A DNA stretch of 64,000 nt from Muribaculaceae bacterium (GTDB lineage: Bacteria; Bacteroidota; Bacteroidia; Bacteroidales; Muribaculaceae). The translations under genes were made by a program, and so were the position numbers. This document shows, in pieces, positions 44,023 to 51,720 of the stretch. Under the pieces are notes generated by a model. That model ran no database searches and was not told the origin of the DNA. It saw only the letters and a list, made by a program, of their open reading frames with translations. Position 1 is the first letter of the stretch. Each line of letters opens with the position of its first letter. The DNA is taken from assembly GCA_022509165.1 (NCBI GenBank), contig JAFLTT010000001.1, positions 186,001 through 250,000 of the forward strand, in the 5' to 3' direction.

Positions 44023-45600
44023 ATGAAAAGACATATTACCTTAGGTCTTATCTCCTTATGGGGGGCTTTAATGTTTGCACAGACCGCAACAGAACCTGTT
44101 GTGATTTATGATGCCACAGCCCGTAAAATTTCCTCAGATGGTAAATGGGTAGCTTGTTATGGTAGTTCCATAGTGGGATATAATGTACAAACCAAACAAT
44201 CATACTCCTATCCGGGTTGTTCAATTGGTATTGGTAATTCGGTAGCTTTGGATGGTACAATTGTAGGGGACCTGGAGGATGAGGCAGTTTTTATGAAAGA
44301 GGGTAGCATCACCTCACCTGCAATCTTTTCATCATATCAGGGAACCGGATTAAATGGTATTACCCCAAATAGTACAAGAATTGTCGGAATCTTAAGAAAT
44401 CCCGTATTATATGATTATGATGGTGATCCTTACGACGATGGAATCATTGTGTCTGTTCCGTTTTATGCAGATATGTCAAATGGAAATGTAGAAAAAATCA
44501 ATATTCTTCCTTATCCGGAAAAAGATTTCCTTGGCTTTGTCCCTCAGAATGTTACAGCTGAATGGATCTCTTCAGATGGCAAGACTATATTGGGTAAAAT
44601 AACAGATTCTTACGGAAGATTTGAAGACCCTATAGTATATCATGAAAACAGTAACGGTGAATGGAACTATATAACTCCAACTAAAGAATTTGTTAATCCG
44701 AATAAAATAGTTCTGCCGGAAAATCCTTGGGCGATGGCTCCTCCTGAACCCAAACCAAGGAATTATATGTCTAATATTCGTTATCAGCAATATCTGGCAG
44801 CTATTGAAAATGCTCTTCTGGGAGGAGGTACGGAGCCCAATCCTCTTGATTATATGACACCTGAGAATGCCGAAAAGTATCTGCAAGATTGTATAGACTA
44901 TGATAACTATTTTTTAGAACATAAAAGTGAGCTGGATGCCTATGATGCTGCATACACACAGATTCTGAAGACTTCCACATTCTTTCACGAATATGCACTT
45001 AATCCGAATGGAAAAACTTTTGTAACTGTTGGTTTATTGTATGATGAGGAAGATACCGACTCGCCTTCAAAGGTTTATATTTTTAATACTGAGACAGGCA
45101 CATATCAAAAAATAGAATCGCAGTATTCCGGTCTTAAAATTTATCAAGTTCTTTCAAACGGCACAGTATTAGCTTATACCGGTTTATTTACCTATGATAT
45201 CCTCATGGGATATATCCTTTTACCGGGAGCTTCAGATTTTATTCCCTTTGCAGATTACCTGGCCCAGACTAATCCGGAAGATGCATTATGGCTTGATAAA
45301 ACTTTCCCAAATGGTGAAGGCATTATATCTGCCAGTGATGACCTCACTGTAGTGGCAGGAGGAGTGGATGTGCTTCATGCTCCCGACCCGGGCATGTTCC
45401 CCGATTCAACAATTCTTAGCTATATTCTTCCAAAATTAAAACCGGCCGGAATAGAATCGATAGAGATAGAAGAGGCTGAAGGAGTTTACAAAGTGTACAA
45501 TCTCATGGGTGTAAAGGTGCTCCAAACTAAAGATAAAGCAGAATTAAAGAATCTTGATAAAGGAATCTATATTATCAACGGTAAAAAGATTGCTTTATAA
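44023..45600 (+). CDS. Secreted protein with C-terminal sorting-like domain
   Basis: Protein of 525 residues with a signal peptide (cleavage near MFAQ-TA, residue 20). The N-terminal half has WD/propeller-like repeats (ARKISSDGKWVACYGSS, ALDGTIVGDLEDEAVF, TPNSTRIVGILRN, EWISSDGKTILGKI). A helical insert of about 85 residues follows (about 230-320, rich in Pro, Tyr and Asp). The last 45 residues (GVYKVYNLMGVKVL to KGIYIINGKKIAL) resemble the type A sorting/Por secretion tail of Bacteroidetes. I do not recognise an enzyme domain. In gut Bacteroidales such tails occur also where type IX secretion is absent, so surface display is only possible. Confidence 0.75.
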   Translation: MKRHITLGLISLWGALMFAQTATEPVVIYDATARKISSDGKWVACYGSSIVGYNVQTKQSYSYPGCSIGIGNSVALDGTIVGDLEDEAVFMKEGSITSPAIFSSYQGTGLNGITPNSTRIVGILRNPVLYDYDGDPYDDGIIVSVPFYADMSNGNVEKINILPYPEKDFLGFVPQNVTAEWISSDGKTILGKITDSYGRFEDPIVYHENSNGEWNYITPTKEFVNPNKIVLPENPWAMAPPEPKPRNYMSNIRYQQYLAAIENALLGGGTEPNPLDYMTPENAEKYLQDCIDYDNYFLEHKSELDAYDAAYTQILKTSTFFHEYALNPNGKTFVTVGLLYDEEDTDSPSKVYIFNTETGTYQKIESQYSGLKIYQVLSNGTVLAYTGLFTYDILMGYILLPGASDFIPFADYLAQTNPEDALWLDKTFPNGEGIISASDDLTVVAGGVDVLHAPDPGMFPDSTILSYILPKLKPAGIESIEIEEAEGVYKVYNLMGVKVLQTKDKAELKNLDKGIYIINGKKIAL

Positions 45601-45631
45601 GCTAATTAAATTCTAATAAATTGATTTTAAG

Positions 45632-45664
45632 AGGAAGCTCAATTAATTTTGGGCTTCCTTTTTT
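45632..45664 (+). terminator. Rho-independent terminator
   Basis: AGGAAGC (45632-45638) pairs with GCTTCCT (45653-45659), followed by TTTTTT. Confidence 0.75.
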
Positions 45665-45748
45665 ATAGCCTGATATAGAATCGAAAACCAATTGACTTAA
45701 AAGTTGTTATAATTTTAAAACAGAACATCATTTTAATCATTATTTATT

Positions 45749-46045
45749 ATGGACTATAAAGAAATCATCAACAGCTCGGAAGTGGTAATGGTAGAATTTT
45801 TTGCGTCTTGGTGTCCTCACTGCCAAAGAATGATGCCGATAGTAGAACAAATAAAGGAATTGCTTCAAGGTAAGGTGAATATTTATCAGTTCGACATAGA
45901 TGAATACACTGAACTGGCACAGTCAAATGGTGCTGACTCCGTTCCAACATTTATAATATATAAGGACGGTGAAGAGCAATGGAGAGAAAGTGGTGAGCTA
46001 GAGGGTCAGATTTTGCTGTCAAAAATAGAGTCTTATCTTAATTAA
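45749..46045 (+). CDS. Thioredoxin with CPHC active site, VKOR-linked
   Basis: Thioredoxin domain of 98 residues, a close paralog of the protein at 17789. The active site W21-C22-P23-H24-C25 is the same, and the cis-proline is in SVPTFIIYKDGEE. No signal peptide. It is followed after 5 bases by a gene with a VKOR domain, a membrane enzyme that reoxidises thioredoxin-like partners. The pair suggests a dedicated disulfide-forming or disulfide-relay unit. The missing signal peptide is odd if the relay is periplasmic. Confidence 0.9.
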   Translation: MDYKEIINSSEVVMVEFFASWCPHCQRMMPIVEQIKELLQGKVNIYQFDIDEYTELAQSNGADSVPTFIIYKDGEEQWRESGELEGQILLSKIESYLN

Positions 46046-46050
46046 GAACA

Positions 46051-47055
46051 ATGCATCCTGCAGATCATACTCTTATCACCGATTTATTATCGGTTTTAAA
46101 AGTACCATATACCAAGCAATATACCAAACAACGTTTTGAAACAATGCCTTTCAAAACGTTGTTTGGGGTATCTCAGCTCCTCAAAGAATATGGAGTAGAA
46201 AGTAAGGGATATCAATTCGAAGATAAAACAAAACTCCTCAATTTAACCACACCTTTTGTTGCACAGACAGAAGGTGGTTTGATCATTGTCACTAAAATTG
46301 ATAAGGATAATATCAGTTATCTGACACAGGGAATTTTAGAAACTCTCCCTGTCAATGAATTTGAGAATACATCAACAGGGGTAGTATTATTGCCGGTTGT
46401 AAATAAAGGAGCAGAAGAGCCGGAATATGGAAAACATCTTGTAAGTGCCATTATCGGAACTGCAAAAAAAGTCCTATTAATTGTCCTTGCAGGACTTCTC
46501 TCGGCTTATCTTATCGTTGTCCATAATCTTTGGCCTTATTGGTCTTTCTGGTGTCTGTTAGCAGTTGATTGTTTTGGAATATGGCTCACTTATATGCTTG
46601 TGCAAAAATCATTGAGCATTAAAAGTCATGTGGCCGATAAAGTATGTGGAGTATTGCAAGAAGGGGGCTGTGATGAAATTCTTAAAACAAAAGCTTCTTC
46701 ATTCTTCGGTATCTTTAGCTGGAGTGAAGTAGGGTTCACATACTTTGGAGTAAGTCTGTTGGCGATGTTGATTTCTCCGGCTACCATTCATTGGCTGTCA
46801 TTAATAAATATCTGTTGCCTTCCATTTACCATCTGGAGTATAAGCTATCAGAAGTTTGTGGCAAAACATTGGTGTACTTTATGTGTCTGTGTCCAAGGTT
46901 CTTTATGGCTACAATTCATTTTTTATCTTTTAGGTGGATGGATGAAACCGGTTTTCCCTTTAGATTTAGGTTTCTTTGCTTTAGGCGCTACGTTTATTAT
47001 GGTATTATTGGCATTGAATCAAGTTTTGCCTAATTTTACAAAAAAGGAGAATTAA
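46051..47055 (+). CDS. C39-like / VKOR fusion membrane protein
   Basis: Protein of 334 residues. The N-terminal part (1-about 125) looks like the bacteriocin-processing C39 peptidase fold (MPFKTLFGVSQLLKEYGVESKGYQ). It lacks the catalytic Cys at the start and the later His, so it is a non-catalytic C39-like domain. Then come helices of a VKOR domain. Its four cysteines are the loop pair in VCGVLQEGGC (C-x7-C) and the CXXC in HWCTLCVCVQ. VKOR passes electrons to quinone. A 41-residue peptide gene follows directly. Inside the coding region lies an 18-bp perfect inverted repeat (46124-46166). Confidence 0.87.
   Translation: MHPADHTLITDLLSVLKVPYTKQYTKQRFETMPFKTLFGVSQLLKEYGVESKGYQFEDKTKLLNLTTPFVAQTEGGLIIVTKIDKDNISYLTQGILETLPVNEFENTSTGVVLLPVVNKGAEEPEYGKHLVSAIIGTAKKVLLIVLAGLLSAYLIVVHNLWPYWSFWCLLAVDCFGIWLTYMLVQKSLSIKSHVADKVCGVLQEGGCDEILKTKASSFFGIFSWSEVGFTYFGVSLLAMLISPATIHWLSLINICCLPFTIWSISYQKFVAKHWCTLCVCVQGSLWLQFIFYLLGGWMKPVFPLDLGFFALGATFIMVLLALNQVLPNFTKKEN
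46124..46166 (+). repeat. 18-bp perfect inverted repeat inside the C39-VKOR coding region
   Basis: Left arm 46124-46141 (CCAAACAACGTTTTGAAA) is fully complementary to right arm 46149-46166, with a 7-nt spacer. It begins 73 bases after the start codon. In RNA it would form a very stable hairpin; no T-run follows because it lies in coding sequence. Confidence 0.9.
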
Positions 47056-47057
47056 AA

Positions 47058-47183
47058 ATGGAATTAGATTTAAGTTCAGCCAAGGAATTGTCTGCAATGG
47101 ATCTGAATAATATAAAACTGGATGTAAAACATACAGTTTTAACTCCTCAATATTTAGAAGATCTTATTCAGAAACAAAAGTAA
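47058..47183 (+). CDS. 41-residue microprotein in the thioredoxin-VKOR operon
   Basis: ATG two bases after the C39-VKOR stop, 41 codons, stop inside the left arm of the terminator stem. The peptide starts MELDLSSAKELSAMDL and ends LTPQYLEDLIQKQK. It has no Cys, no double-glycine leader, no signal and no membrane segment. It looks helical and amphipathic. Its place after a C39-like domain recalls peptide precursors, but it has no processing motif. It could be a small subunit or a regulatory peptide. I do not recognise a family. Confidence 0.55.
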   Translation: MELDLSSAKELSAMDLNNIKLDVKHTVLTPQYLEDLIQKQK

Positions 47184-47209
47184 GTCAGTGAAACTGACTT
47201 ACTTTCTTT
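47177..47209 (+). terminator. Terminator of the thioredoxin-VKOR operon
   Basis: AAGTAAGTCAGT (47178-47189) pairs perfectly with ACTGACTTACTT (47193-47204), 12 bp with a GAA loop, followed by TCTTT. The stop codon of the microprotein lies in the left arm. Confidence 0.85.
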
Positions 47210-47290
47210 AAACAATAAACATTAAACAATGAACAATAAGTGGATTAGTGTAATCCTGCGGTAAACGATAAACGAAAAACGAATAACGAT
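47210..47290. repeat. Two four-copy heptamer arrays around a palindrome
   Basis: Array 1 at 47210-47237 is four tandem heptamers with consensus AAACAAT. Array 2 at 47263-47290 is four tandem heptamers with consensus AAACGAT. Each array is exactly 28 bases. The 25 bases between them contain the perfect inverted repeat GGATTA-GTG-TAATCC (47242-47256). The layout is like iterons or a variable-number tandem repeat. It sits between a terminator and the acetyltransferase start at 47328. Confidence 0.85.
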
Positions 47291-47327
47291 TAAAGGTACG
47301 CTAAATATTTAATAACACGCGATAAGA

Positions 47328-47891
47328 ATGGAATCAGAAGATATTTGGAGCAAAATGATGAGTGGAGAAGAGTATGATGCAACTCATCCCGGATTAAGAG
47401 CCAAACTTCAAGATACCAGAATGAAATTATGGGAATTTAATAATCTGCGACCTGATAAAATCGATGAGATTCAAAAGATTTTAAAAAAATTGTTTGGATC
47501 TATTGGTCAGAGATTCATTATAAACCAGCCTTTTAAATGTGACTACGGATGTAATATTTTCCTGGGAGAAGACTGCTTTATCAATTTCAACTGTACAATC
47601 CTTGATGAAGCCAAGGTAACAATAGGAGACAACGCTTTTATAGGACCAAATGTAAGTATTTATACTGCATGCCATCCACTTGATGCAAATAAAAGGAATA
47701 AATTTATTGAATGGGCTGAACCGGTCACCATTGGCAACAATGTTTGGATTGGTGGGAATGTTACAATTCTTCCCGGTGTAGAAATAGGTGACAATGTTGT
47801 GATCGGAGGTGGTGCCGTAGTAACAAGAAGTTTCCCTTCAAATATAGTTATTGGTGGGAATCCGGCCAGAATAATAAAGAAATTGCCTTAA
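47328..47891 (+). CDS. Sugar O-acetyltransferase, maltose/galactoside (LacA/Maa/NodL) type
   Basis: Left-handed beta-helix acetyltransferase of 187 residues. The N-terminal Mac domain is MMSGEEYDATHPGLRAK. The hexapeptide repeats run from INQPFKCDYGCNIFLGEDCFINFNC to the end. The catalytic His is in CHPLDANKRN, and WIGGNVTILPGVEIGDNVVIGGGAVVT forms the last coils. It transfers acetyl from acetyl-CoA to a sugar hydroxyl; the exact sugar is not known. The heptamer arrays upstream leave about 37 bases before the ATG. Confidence 0.9.
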   Translation: MESEDIWSKMMSGEEYDATHPGLRAKLQDTRMKLWEFNNLRPDKIDEIQKILKKLFGSIGQRFIINQPFKCDYGCNIFLGEDCFINFNCTILDEAKVTIGDNAFIGPNVSIYTACHPLDANKRNKFIEWAEPVTIGNNVWIGGNVTILPGVEIGDNVVIGGGAVVTRSFPSNIVIGGNPARIIKKLP

Positions 47892-47931
47892 AAAACTACT
47901 ACCTTTATTAATATCTAACGAACTTAATTAT

Positions 47932-48552
47932 ATGAAAGATTTACTTTTTATTTTTTCATTTTGTGTGTTTATCACATTATCTTCCTGTGGGAATAGTTCT
48001 GTAAAAATAGATCCAAATCTAAGTGCAGAAGAAGCAAAGGCAGTTGTATTAACTGAAAAGTCTTTGCCTGGAGGGTCAAAGATAGAGTCTTACCAGGTAG
48101 TAGTATCAACTTTGCCATTGGCCCTTTTGGATAATGAATATAAAAATCTAAGGGATGAAGCAAATAAGGCACGATTGGATTATCGGACAAATATGACCCG
48201 AGGTCTTCCTCAAATTGCGCAAAAGAACCTTGAAACTTTGCAAAACATTCAAAATACTATTGTAGAGAAGTCTAAAAATTTGGAAAAATCTTCTCCGGAA
48301 TATATATTCGTATTGGCTGATGTAAAGGAGAAAAATCGCAGAGACAACAATCTGACCGGGTTTATAGCCGTTTATGATCCCAAAAGTTTAGAGCAGGTTG
48401 ATCTTTTACAAGTCACAACTCCTCTCTATAATAATGCAGTGATGGTAACAGAGGCTCTTGAAGGGAATCTTTCCAATCCGGAAAAGGGAAATGAAATCAT
48501 TACTTCCAATAACCCGATTGTTGATTTTATACTTAAATCAAATCCTAAATAA
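47932..48552 (+). CDS. Lipoprotein of unknown function
   Basis: Protein of 206 residues with a signal ending in the lipobox LSSC (Cys19) followed by GNSS, so it is probably lipid-anchored. The mature part has helical stretches (about 70-115, with heptad-like pattern in EYKNLRDEANKARLDYRTNM) and a C-terminal mixed part with YIFVLADVKEKNRRDNNLTGFIAVYD. I recognise no domain. It follows the acetyltransferase by 40 bases but has no evident functional link. A repeat element follows the gene. Confidence 0.75.
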   Translation: MKDLLFIFSFCVFITLSSCGNSSVKIDPNLSAEEAKAVVLTEKSLPGGSKIESYQVVVSTLPLALLDNEYKNLRDEANKARLDYRTNMTRGLPQIAQKNLETLQNIQNTIVEKSKNLEKSSPEYIFVLADVKEKNRRDNNLTGFIAVYDPKSLEQVDLLQVTTPLYNNAVMVTEALEGNLSNPEKGNEIITSNNPIVDFILKSNPK

Positions 48553-48623
48553 AAACTTATTTTTCACATTTCATTTTAAAATTATCTTACGATAATTCTT
48601 GAAAAATTGAAAAAAATATAATT

Positions 48624-48769
48624 GATTTTCCCATTAATAAATTGCCCTCAACTGTAGGGACGCACGGCTCGTGCGTCCGAAATAAAAGAGGGTTAACTTA
48701 TTGATTATCAGAGGACGCACGAGCCGTGCGTCCCTACATTTGTCGTTTGGGATATTATACGGGATAATC
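48624..48769 (+). repeat. Dispersed palindromic repeat, copy 3
   Basis: About 146 bases ending GATAATC. Both arms are intact: GGGACGCACG-GCT-CGTGCGTCC and, 41 bases on, GGACGCACG-AGC-CGTGCGTCCC. Each arm is a 9-bp hairpin and the two arms are fully complementary, so this is the best-preserved copy. The left end is truncated relative to copies 2 and 4. Confidence 0.87.
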
Positions 48770-48809
48770 ATCAAATAAAAAAATAAAGATAATAACTAAA
48801 GTTTTTAAA

Positions 48810-49454
48810 ATGAAAGTATTATTAATTCAAGGTAGCCCTCATGCAAAAGGATGTGTCTGGAGGGCTTTAACGGAAGTGGAAAAAATCCTGAATGAGGCCG
48901 GGATAGAAACAGAATGGATTAATGTGGGCACAAAAGACATTCGCGGTTGTATAGCATGTCATTACTGCATGACTCATGGAAAATGCGTCTTTGATGATAT
49001 TGTAAATGAAACGGCTCCAAAATTTAAAGAAGCGGATGGAATGATAGTGGGAACTCCTACATATTATGCAGGGCCTAACGGACAGTTACATTCTTTTCTT
49101 GACAGGCTCTTCTTCAGTACTATGTTGACTGTGGATAAAACTATGAAAGTGGGAGCCACCGTAGTTTCTTCACGCAGAGCAGGCTCTACAAGTGCTTTTG
49201 ATGATATTAACAAATATTTCACTATTAGCTCCATGCCGATTGCATCAAGTACTTATTGGAATGAAGTTCACGGATACACCCCTGAAGATGTAGAAATGGA
49301 TAAGGAAGGTATGCAGGTAATGAGAAACTTAGGCAAAAATATGGCCTTCCTTTTAAAAGCAGTCAATTCACAAAAAGAAAAAGAAGGAATCCCCGTTCAA
49401 GAAAGAACAGAAAGGACTAATTTTATGGGTACACAGTCAGGTAGAAGTGAATAA
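48810..49454 (+). CDS. NAD(P)H-dependent FMN reductase / flavodoxin-like iron-sulfur flavoprotein family
   Basis: Flavodoxin-fold protein of 214 residues. The FMN phosphate loop is IQGSPHAKGCVWRAL. The Cys-containing segment RGCIACHYCMTHGKCVFDD is typical of the multimeric flavodoxin group (in part iron-sulfur flavoproteins; here CxxCxxC then a fourth Cys). GTPTYYAGPNGQLHSFLDRLF is the second FMN region. It reduces quinones, azo compounds or other acceptors, or takes part in electron transfer. Flanked on both sides by copies 3 and 4 of the palindromic repeat. Confidence 0.87.
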   Translation: MKVLLIQGSPHAKGCVWRALTEVEKILNEAGIETEWINVGTKDIRGCIACHYCMTHGKCVFDDIVNETAPKFKEADGMIVGTPTYYAGPNGQLHSFLDRLFFSTMLTVDKTMKVGATVVSSRRAGSTSAFDDINKYFTISSMPIASSTYWNEVHGYTPEDVEMDKEGMQVMRNLGKNMAFLLKAVNSQKEKEGIPVQERTERTNFMGTQSGRSE

Positions 49455-49556
49455 ATTATCTTTTGATTCCAAAAGATGTTTCTGAAAAAGACATCAATCT
49501 ATTTAACTATGTGGATTTAACTAAGTATTAAAGAAGGATTTTAGTAAAGAATCAAG

Positions 49557-49588
49557 GATGTTCCTGTTTAAGATAGAACGGGAACATC
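49557..49588 (+). terminator. Terminator-like hairpin
   Basis: GATGTTCCTGTT (49557-49568) pairs with AACGGGAACATC (49577-49588), 12 bp with one G-U pair, followed by TTGTTTAGAATTATTTT. It is 100 bases after the flavoprotein stop. Confidence 0.65.
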
Positions 49589-49766
49589 TTGTTTAGAATT
49601 ATTTTAAAAGAACTAACTCTATGTGATTATAAATATCTAATAATTATATTTGTAATTAAAAATAGAATAAAGTCTTTTCAAAGATATTTAAGGAAAAGAT
49701 TCAAAATTTTCTCAGGTATTTTTGAAATATACTTTTCTTGCCTTTAACTTTGTGTTAAAGTTTTAT

Positions 49767-49924
49767 GATTATCCTCATAAATACCCCCATTAATAAATTG
49801 CCATCAAAAGTAGGGATGCACGGCTCGTGCGTCCGAAATAAAAGAGGGTTAATTCCTTGATTATCAACGGATGCAATGACCTTGCGTCCTTGCATTAGTC
49901 GTTGGGATATTATTCGGGTTAATC
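49767..49924 (+). repeat. Dispersed palindromic repeat, copy 4
   Basis: About 158 bases from GATTATCC to TTAATC. Left arm as in the other copies. The right arm is the ATGACC variant, GGATGCAA / TTGCGTCC, which pairs perfectly within itself (one G-T) but no longer matches the left arm. It is nearest in sequence to copy 2. Confidence 0.85.
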
Positions 49925-49961
49925 ATATGAAGTTTTATAAATTTAGTATCGATATTAGATT

Positions 49962-51710
49962 ATGAACCCAGATATTGCTAATAAAGAAAATAAAAAAGAG
50001 ACTCTCATAAATCTAAAAAAATATTTAGCCCTCTGTGAAGAAGGTAAAAGCTTTAAAATTCCCGATTATCAACGAGGTTATATCTGGGGGAAAAAGCCGG
50101 AAAAACAAGAAAAATATGAAACGGATGCCGTAACAAAAATGTGTGATACATTATTGGAGGCATATTTTCATATGAAAGAAAAGGGAAATTCTGATATAAA
50201 TAGTGAAATTTTTCTTCAAGGGATTACTTATTATATAGATAAAGAAAATAATGTGGTCTTAGTTGACGGTCAACAGCGCACCACATTCTTTTATATTTTA
50301 TTAAAGTTTTTGGAATATCAAAACCACTTTAAGATAAAATATGATATAAGAGAAGATTCTGATACCTTTTTACCTCAAATTAGAATTGAGGATAAAGAGG
50401 ATGGGAAAGAGGAAGCACAGGACATTTTTTTCTTCAAAAGAACAATGAGAATAATTGGAGAAAAATTGAACGGAATAAACAAAAAAGAATTCTTAGAATT
50501 TATACTTGAAAATGTTCAATTTCTTTCTGTAAAGGTAGAACCTAAAGACTCTACATTGGTATTCACGATGATGAATGGCAATAGAGCAAAGATGAAAGAT
50601 TCAGAACTAATTAAATCAGAATTGTTAAGATCATCCTCCATAACTAAAGAAGGGAATTTGATTACTGAATCAGAAAATCAAGAAATAAGAAGCAGACTGG
50701 CAAGAGAATGGGATAAATGGTTAAGATGGTGGAATAGGGAAGACGTTAAAATTTTCTTTAATACAAAGGAACAATTGGGTTGGTTGCTGCCATTATGGCT
50801 TGAGTCGGAAAAGATTTCTTTTGAGAAGTTTAAGGAACTTCATAAAATAGATACAGTAAAAGACTCTAAACTGGCATTTTTAAATCTCCGTTTGCTACAA
50901 AAACGTTTGGAAGATGCTTTTTATGATCCTCAAGTCTATAATCTGATTGGTTTTATCCTTCTAAAAAGTAATGAAAAGTTTGAATTTCTTAAATGGTATT
51001 TTGAAACATTAAAAGACTTGGAAATTGATAGCCGTTTAAAATATCTTAGAGTGTATTTTGATGCTGTTTTAATTGGAATGTCTCATTCTGATATTATAGA
51101 TGAAATAAAATTTGAGCATCAGGAGGGTTTATTTTCTGATAAATGGAAAGAAAAAGCCTTAGAATTTTTAGAGTCATTGAGCTCTGAAACAGCTTATAAC
51201 ACGAATAATCAAAGAAATATTGAATTTTGGCTTCTTAGAAGAAATATACTTGAAGATAATACCCAAGGAGAGCAAAAATTGGGAAGAAAATTTGATTTTG
51301 ACATATGGAGAAAGATTTCTCTTGAACATATAATGCCAAAATCATGGTTTGTACCGGCTAATAGTTTAGTAAAGAAAGAAAACCAATATTTTAATTCTGA
51401 AATACCAGCTGTCAGTATACCTTTATATGGGTGGATCAAAAAACCGACTGAACATTCGATTGGTAATTTGGTGCTAATTTATATGAATGAAAATTCCTCT
51501 TTTGGAGCAAATGATTTTGAAGAAAAGAAGAAAATATTTTTTTCTAACACTAAAGATGGATTCAAAAGTAGACATTTATTGCACAGTGTAATGGCTTTCG
51601 CTAATTCCGAATGGAATTTAATAAAGATTGCCCAACAATATATGGAGGAAATAAACTTATTTTCTCAACAATTCGGATTAGGTAATTCAATTGCCAAAAT
51701 AGATTTATAA
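49962..51710 (+). CDS. DUF262-DUF1524 protein (GmrSD-like nuclease)
   Basis: Protein of 582 residues. The N-terminal DUF262 (ParB/sulfiredoxin-like NTPase fold) has KIPDYQRGYIWGK (32-44) and VDGQQRTTFF (Asp102 to Arg106). The C-terminal DUF1524 HNH-type nuclease has LEHIMPKSW with His456 and Pro459, then IGNLVLIYMNENSSFG. This is the combination of GmrSD and related type IV restriction enzymes, which cut modified phage DNA. A second DUF262 gene starts 10 bases later. Both genes are clearly richer in AT and in Lys/Asn/Ile than their neighbours, which suggests transfer. A defence role is inferred. Confidence 0.85.
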   Translation: MNPDIANKENKKETLINLKKYLALCEEGKSFKIPDYQRGYIWGKKPEKQEKYETDAVTKMCDTLLEAYFHMKEKGNSDINSEIFLQGITYYIDKENNVVLVDGQQRTTFFYILLKFLEYQNHFKIKYDIREDSDTFLPQIRIEDKEDGKEEAQDIFFFKRTMRIIGEKLNGINKKEFLEFILENVQFLSVKVEPKDSTLVFTMMNGNRAKMKDSELIKSELLRSSSITKEGNLITESENQEIRSRLAREWDKWLRWWNREDVKIFFNTKEQLGWLLPLWLESEKISFEKFKELHKIDTVKDSKLAFLNLRLLQKRLEDAFYDPQVYNLIGFILLKSNEKFEFLKWYFETLKDLEIDSRLKYLRVYFDAVLIGMSHSDIIDEIKFEHQEGLFSDKWKEKALEFLESLSSETAYNTNNQRNIEFWLLRRNILEDNTQGEQKLGRKFDFDIWRKISLEHIMPKSWFVPANSLVKKENQYFNSEIPAVSIPLYGWIKKPTEHSIGNLVLIYMNENSSFGANDFEEKKKIFFSNTKDGFKSRHLLHSVMAFANSEWNLIKIAQQYMEEINLFSQQFGLGNSIAKIDL

Positions 51711-51720
51711 AAGGGTGCAG

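Larger units (their letters stand above)
49455..49961. other. 507-base intergenic region with terminator and repeat copy 4
   Basis: Contains the terminator at 49557-49588, about 170 AT-rich bases with no feature I can name, and repeat copy 4 at 49767-49924. No credible ORF. The DUF262 start follows 37 bases after the repeat; a TAAATTTA at 49938-49945 is one base off the -7 consensus. Confidence 0.6.

Noticed and set aside
24383..49924. CRISPR array or insertion sequence from the repeated GCACG words
   Set aside because: The four copies are kilobases apart, with no regular spacers, no cas genes and no transposase. A palindromic intergenic repeat family fits better.
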